Origin: Marinilabiliaceae bacterium
GTDB taxonomy: Bacteria > Bacteroidota > Bacteroidia > Bacteroidales > Marinilabiliaceae
Assembly: GCA_021443545.1 (NCBI GenBank)
Contig: JABUTU010000085.1
Coordinates: 1-38,754, forward strand
Reading direction: 5' to 3'
Length of the DNA: 38,754 bases
The stretch's first letter is position 1, and the number at the start of each line of letters is the position of its first letter. Positions 1 to 6,312 of the stretch are shown here, in pieces. Position numbers and translations under genes: made by a program. The notes under the pieces are model-generated. The model ran no database searches. It saw nothing but the letters and a program-made list of their open reading frames with translations, and was not told where the DNA came from.

Positions 1-18
1 TAGTGCATTAATGCACTA
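1..18. promoter_or_regulatory. Perfect 18-bp palindrome, candidate operator
   Basis: TAGTGCATTAATGCACTA equals its own reverse complement. It lies about 50 bp upstream of the promoter of the toxin-antitoxin-like pair. HigA-type antitoxins usually bind palindromes in their own control region, so an operator role is inferred. A second inverted repeat, AAGTGAA (40-46) and TTCACTT (64-70), follows, and its right arm overlaps the -33 box. The palindrome touches the window edge, so more may lie outside. Confidence 0.5.
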
Positions 19-68
19 ATGTTGAAAAGTTCCCGCAAAAAGTGAATTATTTTATTTCAAAACTTCAC

Positions 69-96
69 TTGTATTGGGAATTATTTTATACATTTG
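69..96 (+). promoter_or_regulatory. Bacteroidota-type promoter for the HigB/HigA-like pair
   Basis: A -33 TTG at 69-71 and the -7 element TACATTTG at 89-96 are separated by 17 bp. The -7 fits TAnnTTTG exactly. Transcription would start near 102, downstream of the first possible ATG at 74, so the ATG at 119 is the likely translation start. No Shine-Dalgarno sequence is present; the leader is A-rich. Confidence 0.6.
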
Positions 97-118
97 TGCC
101 AACAATAAAATAAAACGT

Positions 119-559
119 ATGGCAATATACTTTATTGAATACATAGAAAAATGCCTAAAAAGGTTGATTGACGAAATATCTGAGACTGACATGTCATGGT
201 TAAAACAAGACAAAGAGTTATACGACGACTTCATATACGCAATTAGTATAATGAAGATGTTAGAATCAGCTTCGCACATCCATTATCTGACTCAATTGCA
301 GTATAATGATTATGGGCAGACAGGATTAATACGATATGGCCCAAACGGTCTAATAGTCTGTTTTACAAAAGTTGAAGATGGCATTGTCATCACATATATA
401 GGAAAGGAATACAAAAAACAAATACAATATGGCTGCGGAGAATATATTTACAACGAAAGCAATCCACCCTGGGGGTATACTTCTGGGCGAACTAAAGACA
501 CGCAGAATAACACAGAAAGAATTTGCAACATTGACAGGCCTTCAAGCATCGCATCTTAA
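119..559 (+). CDS. Putative HigB/RelE-like toxin (divergent)
   Basis: This is a 146-residue protein. I moved the start from ATG 74 to ATG 119 because a TAnnTTTG promoter element sits at 89-96. Residues 30-110 have the rough pattern of HigB/RelE killers in this phylum: a helix rich in hydrophobic residues, then a small beta sheet around GLIRYGPNGLIVCF and GIVITYIGKEY. The usual arginine-rich sequence (NGQYRI type) is not clearly kept, so the toxin fold is an inference from weak similarity plus the HigA-like gene that follows. The 3' end overlaps the next gene by 131 nt, which is far longer than usual. The last ~40 residues are low in order and may be an added tail or the result of a frame change. 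It could also be an unrelated small protein. Confidence 0.5.
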   Translation: MAIYFIEYIEKCLKRLIDEISETDMSWLKQDKELYDDFIYAISIMKMLESASHIHYLTQLQYNDYGQTGLIRYGPNGLIVCFTKVEDGIVITYIGKEYKKQIQYGCGEYIYNESNPPWGYTSGRTKDTQNNTERICNIDRPSSIAS

Positions 560-1535
560 TGAGATTATCAAAGGCAAGAGGGGTATCAATATAGATATTG
601 CAAAGAAGATAGAGTCTGTTTTAGGCATGCCTTATTGCATGTGGCTCAATTTCCAAAAGGAATATGAGGCAAATTGCTACAAAGCAATCATGCAACCTAC
701 ATCAGAATACGATGCAGTAGTTTTTCTGGAAGAATGCAAAAAAGTGCTTTCATTGAAGCCTATATTGGAGGCCTTGGACATAGTAAGAGCCTCCTGCATG
801 GAACAAGTGAGAGTTATCAAAGAAACATTCTCATTCAATCTTTTTGATATAGAGAAAGAATTGGGCGTGTCTGGCTGCTACAAACACAGCGAAAAGTGTG
901 CTATTGACGAACAAAACATGAACACTTGGCTTGCACTTAATTGGATGCAAATCTCAAAGTCAAGCCCTAATGGAGGATTTGTATTAGGCAATGAGGATAA
1001 GGCAGCTGATGAGATTGCTTACCTCGCAAACCAAAGGAAGATAGCTGCAGATGTTGTAGAATTTGTCCTGAATAAATATGGTATTACATACCTGGTTCAA
1101 GAAAAACTCAACAAAACGCCTATTGACGCGTACTCGACTATCGTAAATGACAATCCGTATATAACTGTAACATACAGATATAACGACCTTGACAAGTTAG
1201 TATTCGATGTATTGCACGAATTATGTCACATTGGCAGGCATTTAGGAGGAAACCAAAAGGCCTTCATCTCAGTTGAGGGTGCAGATTACAGTAAAGACCC
1301 AAGAGAGGAGGAGGCCAACACCTATGCTCGCAACAAATTGATTCCTGAAAATGTATGGAAGTCAATAATTGGCAGCAGGTGTAACAGTTTGAATCCGTAC
1401 GTTATAATAAACACTATAGCAAAAAAGGCTATTCTATTTGGGATAAGTCCTTCTATCGCAGTGGCAAGATACAAGAATGAAGCTAAATGGTATAAAACAC
1501 CATCATATAAATCCCCTAAGATATTAACCAAATAA
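429..1535 (+). CDS. HigA-like antitoxin fused to an ImmA/IrrE-type metallopeptidase
   Basis: This is a 368-residue, two-domain protein. Residues about 8-80 form a HigA-type helix-turn-helix; the opening AIHPGGILLGELK and the helix KEFATLTGLQASHLNEIIKG are typical. Residues about 190-340 form an ImmA/IrrE peptidase domain with zinc motif H263-E264-L-C-H267. In ImmA/IrrE regulators the peptidase cleaves a partner or repressor; in related fusions the C-terminal part senses stress. Here it follows a HigB-like ORF, so it is probably the antitoxin and autorepressor of the pair, perhaps acting on the palindrome at 1-18. The start ATG at 429 fits the conserved N-terminus, so the long overlap with the upstream ORF is real unless the assembly has an indel. 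It is likely cytoplasmic. Confidence 0.8.
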   Translation: MAAENIFTTKAIHPGGILLGELKTRRITQKEFATLTGLQASHLNEIIKGKRGINIDIAKKIESVLGMPYCMWLNFQKEYEANCYKAIMQPTSEYDAVVFLEECKKVLSLKPILEALDIVRASCMEQVRVIKETFSFNLFDIEKELGVSGCYKHSEKCAIDEQNMNTWLALNWMQISKSSPNGGFVLGNEDKAADEIAYLANQRKIAADVVEFVLNKYGITYLVQEKLNKTPIDAYSTIVNDNPYITVTYRYNDLDKLVFDVLHELCHIGRHLGGNQKAFISVEGADYSKDPREEEANTYARNKLIPENVWKSIIGSRCNSLNPYVIINTIAKKAILFGISPSIAVARYKNEAKWYKTPSYKSPKILTK

Positions 1536-1584
1536 AATATGATGCCGAGAAAAAAGGAACGAGACTTAGTCAAGAGGCAACAAA

Positions 1585-1620
1585 AAAGAGTATCAACGTT
1601 TGGCGACAGGGATACTCTTT
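1585..1620 (+). terminator. Possible terminator hairpin after the HigA-like gene
   Basis: AAAGAGTATC at 1585-1594 pairs perfectly with GATACTCTTT at 1611-1620 (10 bp, 16-nt loop). The U-tract is poor. The right arm can alternatively pair with AAAGAGT at 1637-1643. The rest of 1536-1747 contains no convincing gene. Confidence 0.35.
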
Positions 1621-1676
1621 GATGGAATCTTTATGTAAAGAGTCAAGGCTTCTCACCTTGGAATGTAAGATTCACG

Positions 1677-1706
1677 TTGCAAAGTAAGTAATAAATCACT
1701 TATAAT
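1677..1706 (+). promoter_or_regulatory. Possible promoter of the DUF4417 cassette
   Basis: TTGCAA at 1677-1682 and TATAAT at 1701-1706 are 18 bp apart, 42 bp before the start codon at 1748. This is closer to the enterobacterial sigma-70 consensus than to the TAnnTTTG type used elsewhere in the window. The match may be chance in AT-rich DNA. Confidence 0.3.
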
Positions 1707-1747
1707 GTAGCATGTTGCCTCATTTTTTACTTTTAATAATTTAAAAA

Positions 1748-2380
1748 ATGAGCAAAAATTTTGAAAGGAACGTCCGTTCCATTCATCTTGATTGGTGTAA
1801 ACCATCGGATATGGTAGAGTGTAAGCTGCCAATGATTGAGCCATGCAACTACATACCTCAGAGACTGATTTCTATCAGAGAATGTCAACATTCTACTGAT
1901 TATGAAGCAGGCGTACACTTCTTTGTCGATGATGTCTTTTTCGAGAAAATTTGGTCAAACCCTACATACTGGATTAAGCTTCTCTGCAAGTTCAGCTGTG
2001 TAATAATGCCAGACTTTTCGACATATTGCGACGCAGTCATTCCTTCGATGTGGAACTTATACCGTAGTCGTATGATAGGCAAGAGGCTGCAAGACTGTGG
2101 GCAACGGGTCATACCAACAGTTCCTTTTGGGACTTACGAGCTGACGCATTTTGCACTATTGGGATTGCCAAGCAACTCCCTGGTGTGCGTCAGCTCCGTA
2201 GGGGCAAGAAAAAGACACTATTCGCGCATGACCTTCCAGTCAGGAATCGACATCATTTCCATGTTTCTAAAGCCTTCAGGCGTTATCGTATATGGAGAAT
2301 TAGACACTTTTGATTATCACAATCTAAAAACGTATCATTATGAACAATCTATTCCATACAAACCCGATGAAGCATGCTAA
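1748..2380 (+). CDS. DUF4417 family protein
   Basis: This is a 210-residue cytoplasmic protein. It has the hallmarks I associate with DUF4417: an N-terminal stretch ending in a conserved proline (MIEPCNYIPQRLISI), then VHFFVDDVFFEKIWSNP, then MPDFSTYCD followed by IWNLYR-like (MWNLYRSRMIG), then VIPTVPFG and a late VSSVGARK segment. The family's biochemistry is unknown; members are common in phages and integrative elements. It begins the three-gene overlapping cassette 1748-3138 (overlaps of 41 and 14 nt), so the proteins are probably translationally coupled and act together. The start ATG follows an A-rich leader, which is normal for this phylum. Position beside a toxin-antitoxin-like pair suggests an accessory segment. 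Confidence 0.7.
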   Translation: MSKNFERNVRSIHLDWCKPSDMVECKLPMIEPCNYIPQRLISIRECQHSTDYEAGVHFFVDDVFFEKIWSNPTYWIKLLCKFSCVIMPDFSTYCDAVIPSMWNLYRSRMIGKRLQDCGQRVIPTVPFGTYELTHFALLGLPSNSLVCVSSVGARKRHYSRMTFQSGIDIISMFLKPSGVIVYGELDTFDYHNLKTYHYEQSIPYKPDEAC

Positions 2381-2723
2381 GAGCAGAGCAGAATACCTTT
2401 TGATACTAAAAGACTGCGAAACGTTCAATAACATGACTAAGGAGCAGTATGACTACGAATATGAAGATCATATAATCTTCAATAATGGCAAGATTTGTAT
2501 GTACAAGTGTTGGGGCAACACGTACTATGTTGGCAAGGACATCAACGAAGAGCTTTATGAGTTCTATCTCGAGGACATAGATAGGGTACGTGTGGAAATT
2601 GCCGACAATGGTAACATAGTTTGCCATTGGGACGATGAAAATTTCCCTTCAATTCTTGACATCATAGAAGCAGAAGGATTTCCTATTCACTTCAAATTGT
2701 TTAGAGATTATGGGGTCGAGTAG
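2340..2723 (+). CDS. Hypothetical acidic protein, middle gene of the DUF4417 cassette
   Basis: I do not recognise a family. The 127-residue protein is acidic, has no signal peptide and no membrane segment, and is rich in Tyr, Asp and Glu (for example YEYEDHIIFNNGK and EFYLEDIDRVRVEI). It looks like a small alpha/beta protein. ATG 2340 gives a 41-nt overlap with the DUF4417 gene; ATG 2367 gives a 14-nt overlap, the same as the overlap with the next gene, and is equally possible. Size, acidity and position directly before a toxin-like gene would fit an immunity or antitoxin protein, but this is inference from context only. Confidence 0.6.
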   Translation: MNNLFHTNPMKHAKSRAEYLLILKDCETFNNMTKEQYDYEYEDHIIFNNGKICMYKCWGNTYYVGKDINEELYEFYLEDIDRVRVEIADNGNIVCHWDDENFPSILDIIEAEGFPIHFKLFRDYGVE

Positions 2724-3138
2724 ATACTGGTACAGGCAATCGGAAAACACCGAAGAGCAGAAAGAAGCCAAATACCGCTGGACGAATGTAGGCGAAATTA
2801 TGGGCATAAAAGTACTCGTTCCCAAAGATGGCGTAAAGGGCAAACTGCCAGCATTTTCTAACACACCCGGCACCATGTATTTCAAGAAGAACGACAAGGG
2901 CAAAATTGATCAATTGAGAATCTTTATTGGTCGCCACTCGTTCATTGATATTGATTGGGGGCATTCTCACAAGGGTATACCCAATGGGGTTGCTCATGTC
3001 CACACTTGGAGATTCAACAAACTAACTCAAAAGATGGAACGCACAAAAGATGAGTTCAAACTTCTCAGTAAATACATGATTAAGAAGTATGGCGAGTACA
3101 TTCTTGGAGCGAATCCGAATGTGAAGTGGGGTATGTAA
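2710..3138 (+). CDS. Small protein resembling a polymorphic-toxin C-terminal domain
   Basis: This 142-residue basic protein is the last gene of the cassette and overlaps the previous gene by 14 nt. The segment NTPGTMYFKKNDKGKIDQ, then IDIDWGHSHKG and AHVHTW, follows a pattern I know from C-terminal domains of polymorphic toxins and phage-associated proteins (TPG..Y.., then D-x-D-[YF]-x-x-H-G and a late H-x-H-x-W). The clustered histidines and aspartates could bind a metal or form an active site. The protein has no signal peptide and no long N-terminal delivery region, so it is either a free-standing domain or a cassette left by recombination. No enzymatic activity can be assigned from sequence. 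A strong terminator follows at 3148. Confidence 0.6.
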   Translation: MGSSRYWYRQSENTEEQKEAKYRWTNVGEIMGIKVLVPKDGVKGKLPAFSNTPGTMYFKKNDKGKIDQLRIFIGRHSFIDIDWGHSHKGIPNGVAHVHTWRFNKLTQKMERTKDEFKLLSKYMIKKYGEYILGANPNVKWGM

Positions 3139-3147
3139 TGTTTAAAT

Positions 3148-3183
3148 AAGGCGTATCGACTATTTAGTTGATACGCCTTTCTT
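3148..3183 (+). terminator. Terminator of the DUF4417 cassette
   Basis: AAGGCGTATCGACT and AGTTGATACGCCTT form a 14-bp stem with one G-T pair and a short loop, followed by TTCTTGATTTTT. It lies ten bases after the stop codon at 3138. Confidence 0.75.
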
Positions 3184-3351
3184 GATTTTTATCCATACTA
3201 ACCATAGTATCTTGCTTTCGCACTTTATCATAAAGTAATGTGTTACAAATATTTACTTACAATAAACACAATGTTGTCCTGGATAATTTTTGAGACATAA
3301 TTAGCGTCTCGATAGGTTAAGCCAATCGAGTAAGAGATTAAAAAAGAATCC

Positions 3352-3380
3352 CCCGACTCGCTCGGCGAGTCGGGAGTTTT
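3352..3380. terminator. Bidirectional terminator
   Basis: CCCGACTCGC (3352-3361) and GCGAGTCGGG (3365-3374) form a perfect 10-bp GC-rich stem. T runs occur on the plus side (GTTTTT) and, as A6 at about 3340, on the minus side. It ends transcription of the SPOR lipoprotein gene on the minus strand. The gap 3190-3350 holds overlapping inverted repeats at 3292-3330 but no ORF. Confidence 0.75.
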
Positions 3381-3430
3381 TATATCTGATGGGATGTCAA
3401 TCCCTTCCCTCCAAAATTCAGTTATCCAAT

Positions 3431-4819
3431 TTACTGCTTTTTATATCCGCCCTGGACGAACTGGAGGGATTCGGCACGGGTTGTCAGGCTCCCCTCGGAA
3501 TGGCGGTCGCCGTTGACAGCTATCACATAACGGCCATAGCCAAAATTCATCTCGGTCAGGTCGCCATACGAATAGATGGCTGCGCCCTTGACTCCATAAA
3601 TGTCGCGCTTCGCATCATCAGCTAACGTATCCATATAGAGGTTATTGTAGACCTCATTACCATAACCATCATTCAGCATGTCAAAGATGCAATAGTCCCA
3701 TATACCATCGTAGCTATTGAAGAAGAGCGTCGCATTCCAGTGGCCTACCATCTTCTTCGCCCACGATGCATTTCCCTTATCCTGCGCGTACTTGGGTGTC
3801 AGCTTATTCACAGCATAACAGAGGAATCCATCTTTGTCAATCTGCTTGTCTGCAATTGTATAAAAGGTGTTGTAGAACTCCTCATACACAACCAGACCCT
3901 GCGACTTGCCAATTTGCGAGAGAATCAGATTCATATCCTCTTCGCTCTTGACCGTCGACTGCGCAATATAGATATAATTGCCACCCGCATCTGTCAAAAT
4001 ATAATAGGAACGATTCTTATCTCCGTTCTTCACATCCACTTTACAGCCAGTCAATGTGCTTGCCTTGACCTCATGCGCGTTCTTCTGCGTCTCGTCATAC
4101 TTACCCGCTCCTATAATCTTATCAGCCACCTCATCGCATATAGCTACTGCACTCTGGTAGTCAGGATTACCACATCGTGCCACCTGTAACGTAACATTGT
4201 CACCATAAATATTATCCTCAAAGATTACGCTTGCGAATGACTGGCATTTCTTATCTGCAAAATAGTACAACGTCAATCCTCGTGGCATTTCCAGATTCAT
4301 CTCACGCACTTTCGTAATCGCTTTAGAGTCGAGCATCGTTATCTTTATATCCTGCAGATAGAACATATTATTCTCTGGATAGACACTAATCACGTCTAAT
4401 ACTGACTGAGGCACATCTGGTGTATTGGCCTCGATATGATAACGCTCCTTAATAATCTCACGCGATACTATGCGGCGCGTCAGCGTGTCAAGCTTATTGA
4501 AATCAACCAATTTCCCTCCCTTGATACCATAGAGCGAATCCAACTCATTGACATACTGCTTGGCCGATGCTTCGTCCTTCATAGCACCACTCAACACCTC
4601 GTACCAATCTCCATCGCTCGTCTTGTAGTGAATGACATACCCACCAACGCCCATCTTCGTCAGACGCTGTGCAATACGCTCTGCCTGATAGAAACTTCGT
4701 TCTTTCTTTATCTCAACTGTATAAGGCTCCTCTGACGAAAAGACCTTAACCTCTTTTGTTTCGGAGCATCCCACTGTAGCTAATACTGCTAATGCCGACA
4801 ATAATAAATTCCGTATCAT
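3431..4819 (-). CDS. SPOR-domain lipoprotein
   Basis: This is a 462-residue exported lipoprotein. I chose the start at 4819 (MIRNLLLSALAVLATVGCSE) because it gives a compact signal peptide with lipobox ATVGC; an upstream in-frame ATG at 4858 would add 13 residues. Residues about 30-95 (YTVEIKKERSFYQAERIAQRL, then WYEVLSGAMKDEASAKQYVNEL) match a SPOR domain, which binds denuded peptidoglycan and usually targets proteins to the division site. The remaining 350 residues contain no family I recognise but include a Tyr- and Asp-rich C-terminal part. It is probably attached to the periplasmic or outer-membrane leaflet. Its promoter region is shared with the divergent gene at 4945; a TAACTTCG -7-like sequence lies at 4840-4847. 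Confidence 0.75.
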   Translation of the reverse strand: MIRNLLLSALAVLATVGCSETKEVKVFSSEEPYTVEIKKERSFYQAERIAQRLTKMGVGGYVIHYKTSDGDWYEVLSGAMKDEASAKQYVNELDSLYGIKGGKLVDFNKLDTLTRRIVSREIIKERYHIEANTPDVPQSVLDVISVYPENNMFYLQDIKITMLDSKAITKVREMNLEMPRGLTLYYFADKKCQSFASVIFEDNIYGDNVTLQVARCGNPDYQSAVAICDEVADKIIGAGKYDETQKNAHEVKASTLTGCKVDVKNGDKNRSYYILTDAGGNYIYIAQSTVKSEEDMNLILSQIGKSQGLVVYEEFYNTFYTIADKQIDKDGFLCYAVNKLTPKYAQDKGNASWAKKMVGHWNATLFFNSYDGIWDYCIFDMLNDGYGNEVYNNLYMDTLADDAKRDIYGVKGAAIYSYGDLTEMNFGYGRYVIAVNGDRHSEGSLTTRAESLQFVQGGYKKQ

Positions 4820-4839
4820 ATCTAATTCTCTTTTTTTGG

Positions 4840-4847
4840 CGAAGTTA
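4840..4847 (-). promoter_or_regulatory. Possible -7 element for the SPOR lipoprotein gene
   Basis: On the minus strand this reads TAACTTCG, one mismatch from TAnnTTTG, about 20 nt before the start codon at 4819. No clear -33 box was found. Confidence 0.35.
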
Positions 4848-4931
4848 ACATTTCTCAAGCTAAATGTATTTAAAAAGAGAGAAGTTTTGCCCTTACTGCC
4901 GTTTTTTTTACAAAAATCGGCAAAGAGTCGC

Positions 4932-4939
4932 TACCTTTG
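4932..4939 (+). promoter_or_regulatory. -7 promoter element TACCTTTG, leaderless arrangement
   Basis: This is an exact TAnnTTTG match followed by five bases and then ATG at 4945. Transcription should start at or next to the A of the start codon. A T-rich stretch near 4905-4913 is the only candidate -33 box. The in-frame ATG at 4864 lies upstream of this promoter and is therefore unlikely to be the start. Confidence 0.6.
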
Positions 4940-4944
4940 CAGAC

Positions 4945-6021
4945 ATGACTAAGCAGATATTCAAATATATGAATGAGGCTCATGTGATGTTACATGCCTC
5001 ATCTTCTCATACAACCCAGGAGCAGATCGCAGAACTTCAATCTTCGCTGAACAACATCCAGAGTGAAGAAGGTCTAAGCGATATGACGCCTGTTTTCATC
5101 CGTTATTTTCTCTCTGACGCTGCCAATCAGCTACCCCTGTTGCGTGAGCTGGGTCATAAGTTCCAATGTGCAACGAGCGTCGTCGAACAACCACCATTGG
5201 ACGGAACAAAAATCGCTGCATGGGTATACCTTATGAGCGGTGTGACAGTCGACGCTCTGGACAATGGATACTACAAGGTGAGCGAGAGCCAATACACACA
5301 TATACTTCGTGCATCATCTGCTACTCCCGACATTGAAGACTCTGAAGATCAGACATATCAGTTGCTCTCCGACTATGCCCAATGGCTACGCAACTACGGC
5401 ATGACGCTCAAGGATAACTGCGTCCGCACATGGTTCTTTGTGCATGACATCGATATCAACTACAAGGGGGTAGTCACAGGCAGAAACTCTCTCTTTGCTA
5501 AAGAGGGTCTGACAGCAACTACACATTTCATTGCATCAACTGGCATTGGTGGCAGCAGTGACAACCACAAGACGAAAGTCCTGATGGATACATTTGCCAT
5601 CAATGGCATCGGGAAGAACGACATGGGGTATCTCTACGCAAAGAGTCACCTAAATCCGACTTACGAATATGGTGTTGCCTTTGAGCGAGGCGCCTATGTG
5701 GATTTTCATGACAAGCGCCGGATATATATATCAGGAACTGCCTCCATCGACAACAAAGGCAATATCCTCCACCCCGGTGATGTCAGCAGACAAGCCCTGA
5801 GGATGCTCGAAAATGTCGAGATGCTTCTGAGCGAAGGTAGTATGACATACGATAATGTTGGTCATATGATAGTATATCTGCGCGACATAGCCGACTATAA
5901 CATCATTAACGAGTTGTTCCAGAATAGGTTCCCCCACAAACCATACGTCATAGTACTTGCGCCAGTATGCCGACCAGGATGGCTGATTGAGATGGAGTGC
6001 ATGGCGGTGAAACAACTATAA
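4945..6021 (+). CDS. Chorismatase-like protein with a RidA/YjgF-type fold (FkbO/Hyg5/XanB2 group)
   Basis: This is a 358-residue cytoplasmic protein. The start at 4945 follows the promoter element and gives a length close to known chorismatases (about 340-350 residues); 4969 is a second option. The sequence keeps many chorismatase landmarks: RTWFFVHDID, GRNSLF, THFIASTGIGG, then NPTYEYGVAFERG and RRIYISGTASID (a RidA-like half), and the C-terminal CRPGWLIEMEC, where E349 or E351 would be the catalytic glutamate. Chorismatases hydrolyse chorismate to pyruvate and 3- or 4-hydroxybenzoate or a dihydroxycyclohexadiene acid. The neighbours give no hint of a pigment or polyketide cluster, so the product's use is unknown. 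It could instead be a non-catalytic Rid-family relative. Confidence 0.65.
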   Translation: MTKQIFKYMNEAHVMLHASSSHTTQEQIAELQSSLNNIQSEEGLSDMTPVFIRYFLSDAANQLPLLRELGHKFQCATSVVEQPPLDGTKIAAWVYLMSGVTVDALDNGYYKVSESQYTHILRASSATPDIEDSEDQTYQLLSDYAQWLRNYGMTLKDNCVRTWFFVHDIDINYKGVVTGRNSLFAKEGLTATTHFIASTGIGGSSDNHKTKVLMDTFAINGIGKNDMGYLYAKSHLNPTYEYGVAFERGAYVDFHDKRRIYISGTASIDNKGNILHPGDVSRQALRMLENVEMLLSEGSMTYDNVGHMIVYLRDIADYNIINELFQNRFPHKPYVIVLAPVCRPGWLIEMECMAVKQL

Positions 6022-6080
6022 CACACAGCAAAAAATCAAAAATATACCTTCGCGATACGTGTAAAGAGAATTCCAGTTGT

Positions 6081-6106
6081 CTATTAGTAGTAACGAATAC
6101 TAATAG
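6081..6106. repeat. 9-bp inverted repeat upstream of the FecR unit
   Basis: CTATTAGTA (6081-6089) and TACTAATAG (6098-6106) are perfect reverse complements separated by eight bases. They lie 12 bp before the small ORF at 6119. This may be an operator or a 5' leader hairpin; no T run follows, so it is not a terminator. Confidence 0.5.
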
Positions 6107-6118
6107 CAAGTAGTTTTT

Positions 6119-6283
6119 ATGGAATTTATATTTCAGTTTTTCGCACAACTATTCTCTGAATCTGAGCTGCTCGGCTCAGTAGATAATGAGCAACAAGATG
6201 TAGTCGCAGACGAAATAGGGGAGTGCGAAGTCATTGACAATGATAGTCCTATCAATATCTTTGAGATGATAAACTTTCATTAA
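6119..6283 (+). CDS. Small ORF (54 aa) in the position of an ECF sigma gene
   Basis: ATG at 6119 opens a 54-codon frame ending TAA at 6281-6283, 29 nt before the FecR gene. The product begins MEFIFQFFAQLFSESELLG and is then strongly acidic (about 13 Asp/Glu), ending in INIFEMINFH. There is a short hydrophobic N-terminus but no signal peptide and no sigma-factor region. In related loci this position holds an ECF sigma gene of about 180 codons, which is absent. The ORF may encode a small regulator, a leader peptide coupled to FecR translation, or nothing. It is preceded by the inverted repeat at 6081-6106. Confidence 0.4.
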   Translation: MEFIFQFFAQLFSESELLGSVDNEQQDVVADEIGECEVIDNDSPINIFEMINFH

Positions 6284-6312
6284 TCCTCAATGTCGAATTA
6301 AAAGAGCGTACC

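Noticed and set aside
1539-1622. 27-codon ORF starting ATGATG after the HigA-like gene
   Set aside because: It is short, Lys/Arg-rich and ends inside the hairpin at 1585-1620; no other sign of coding.
3740-4189. 149-codon plus-strand ORF opposite the SPOR lipoprotein
   Set aside because: It is antisense to a well-supported gene and shows no domain, signal peptide or promoter.
6022-6312. Hidden or frameshifted ECF sigma factor before FecR
   Set aside because: No frame shows sigma region 2 or 4 sequences, and the space is too short for a complete gene.
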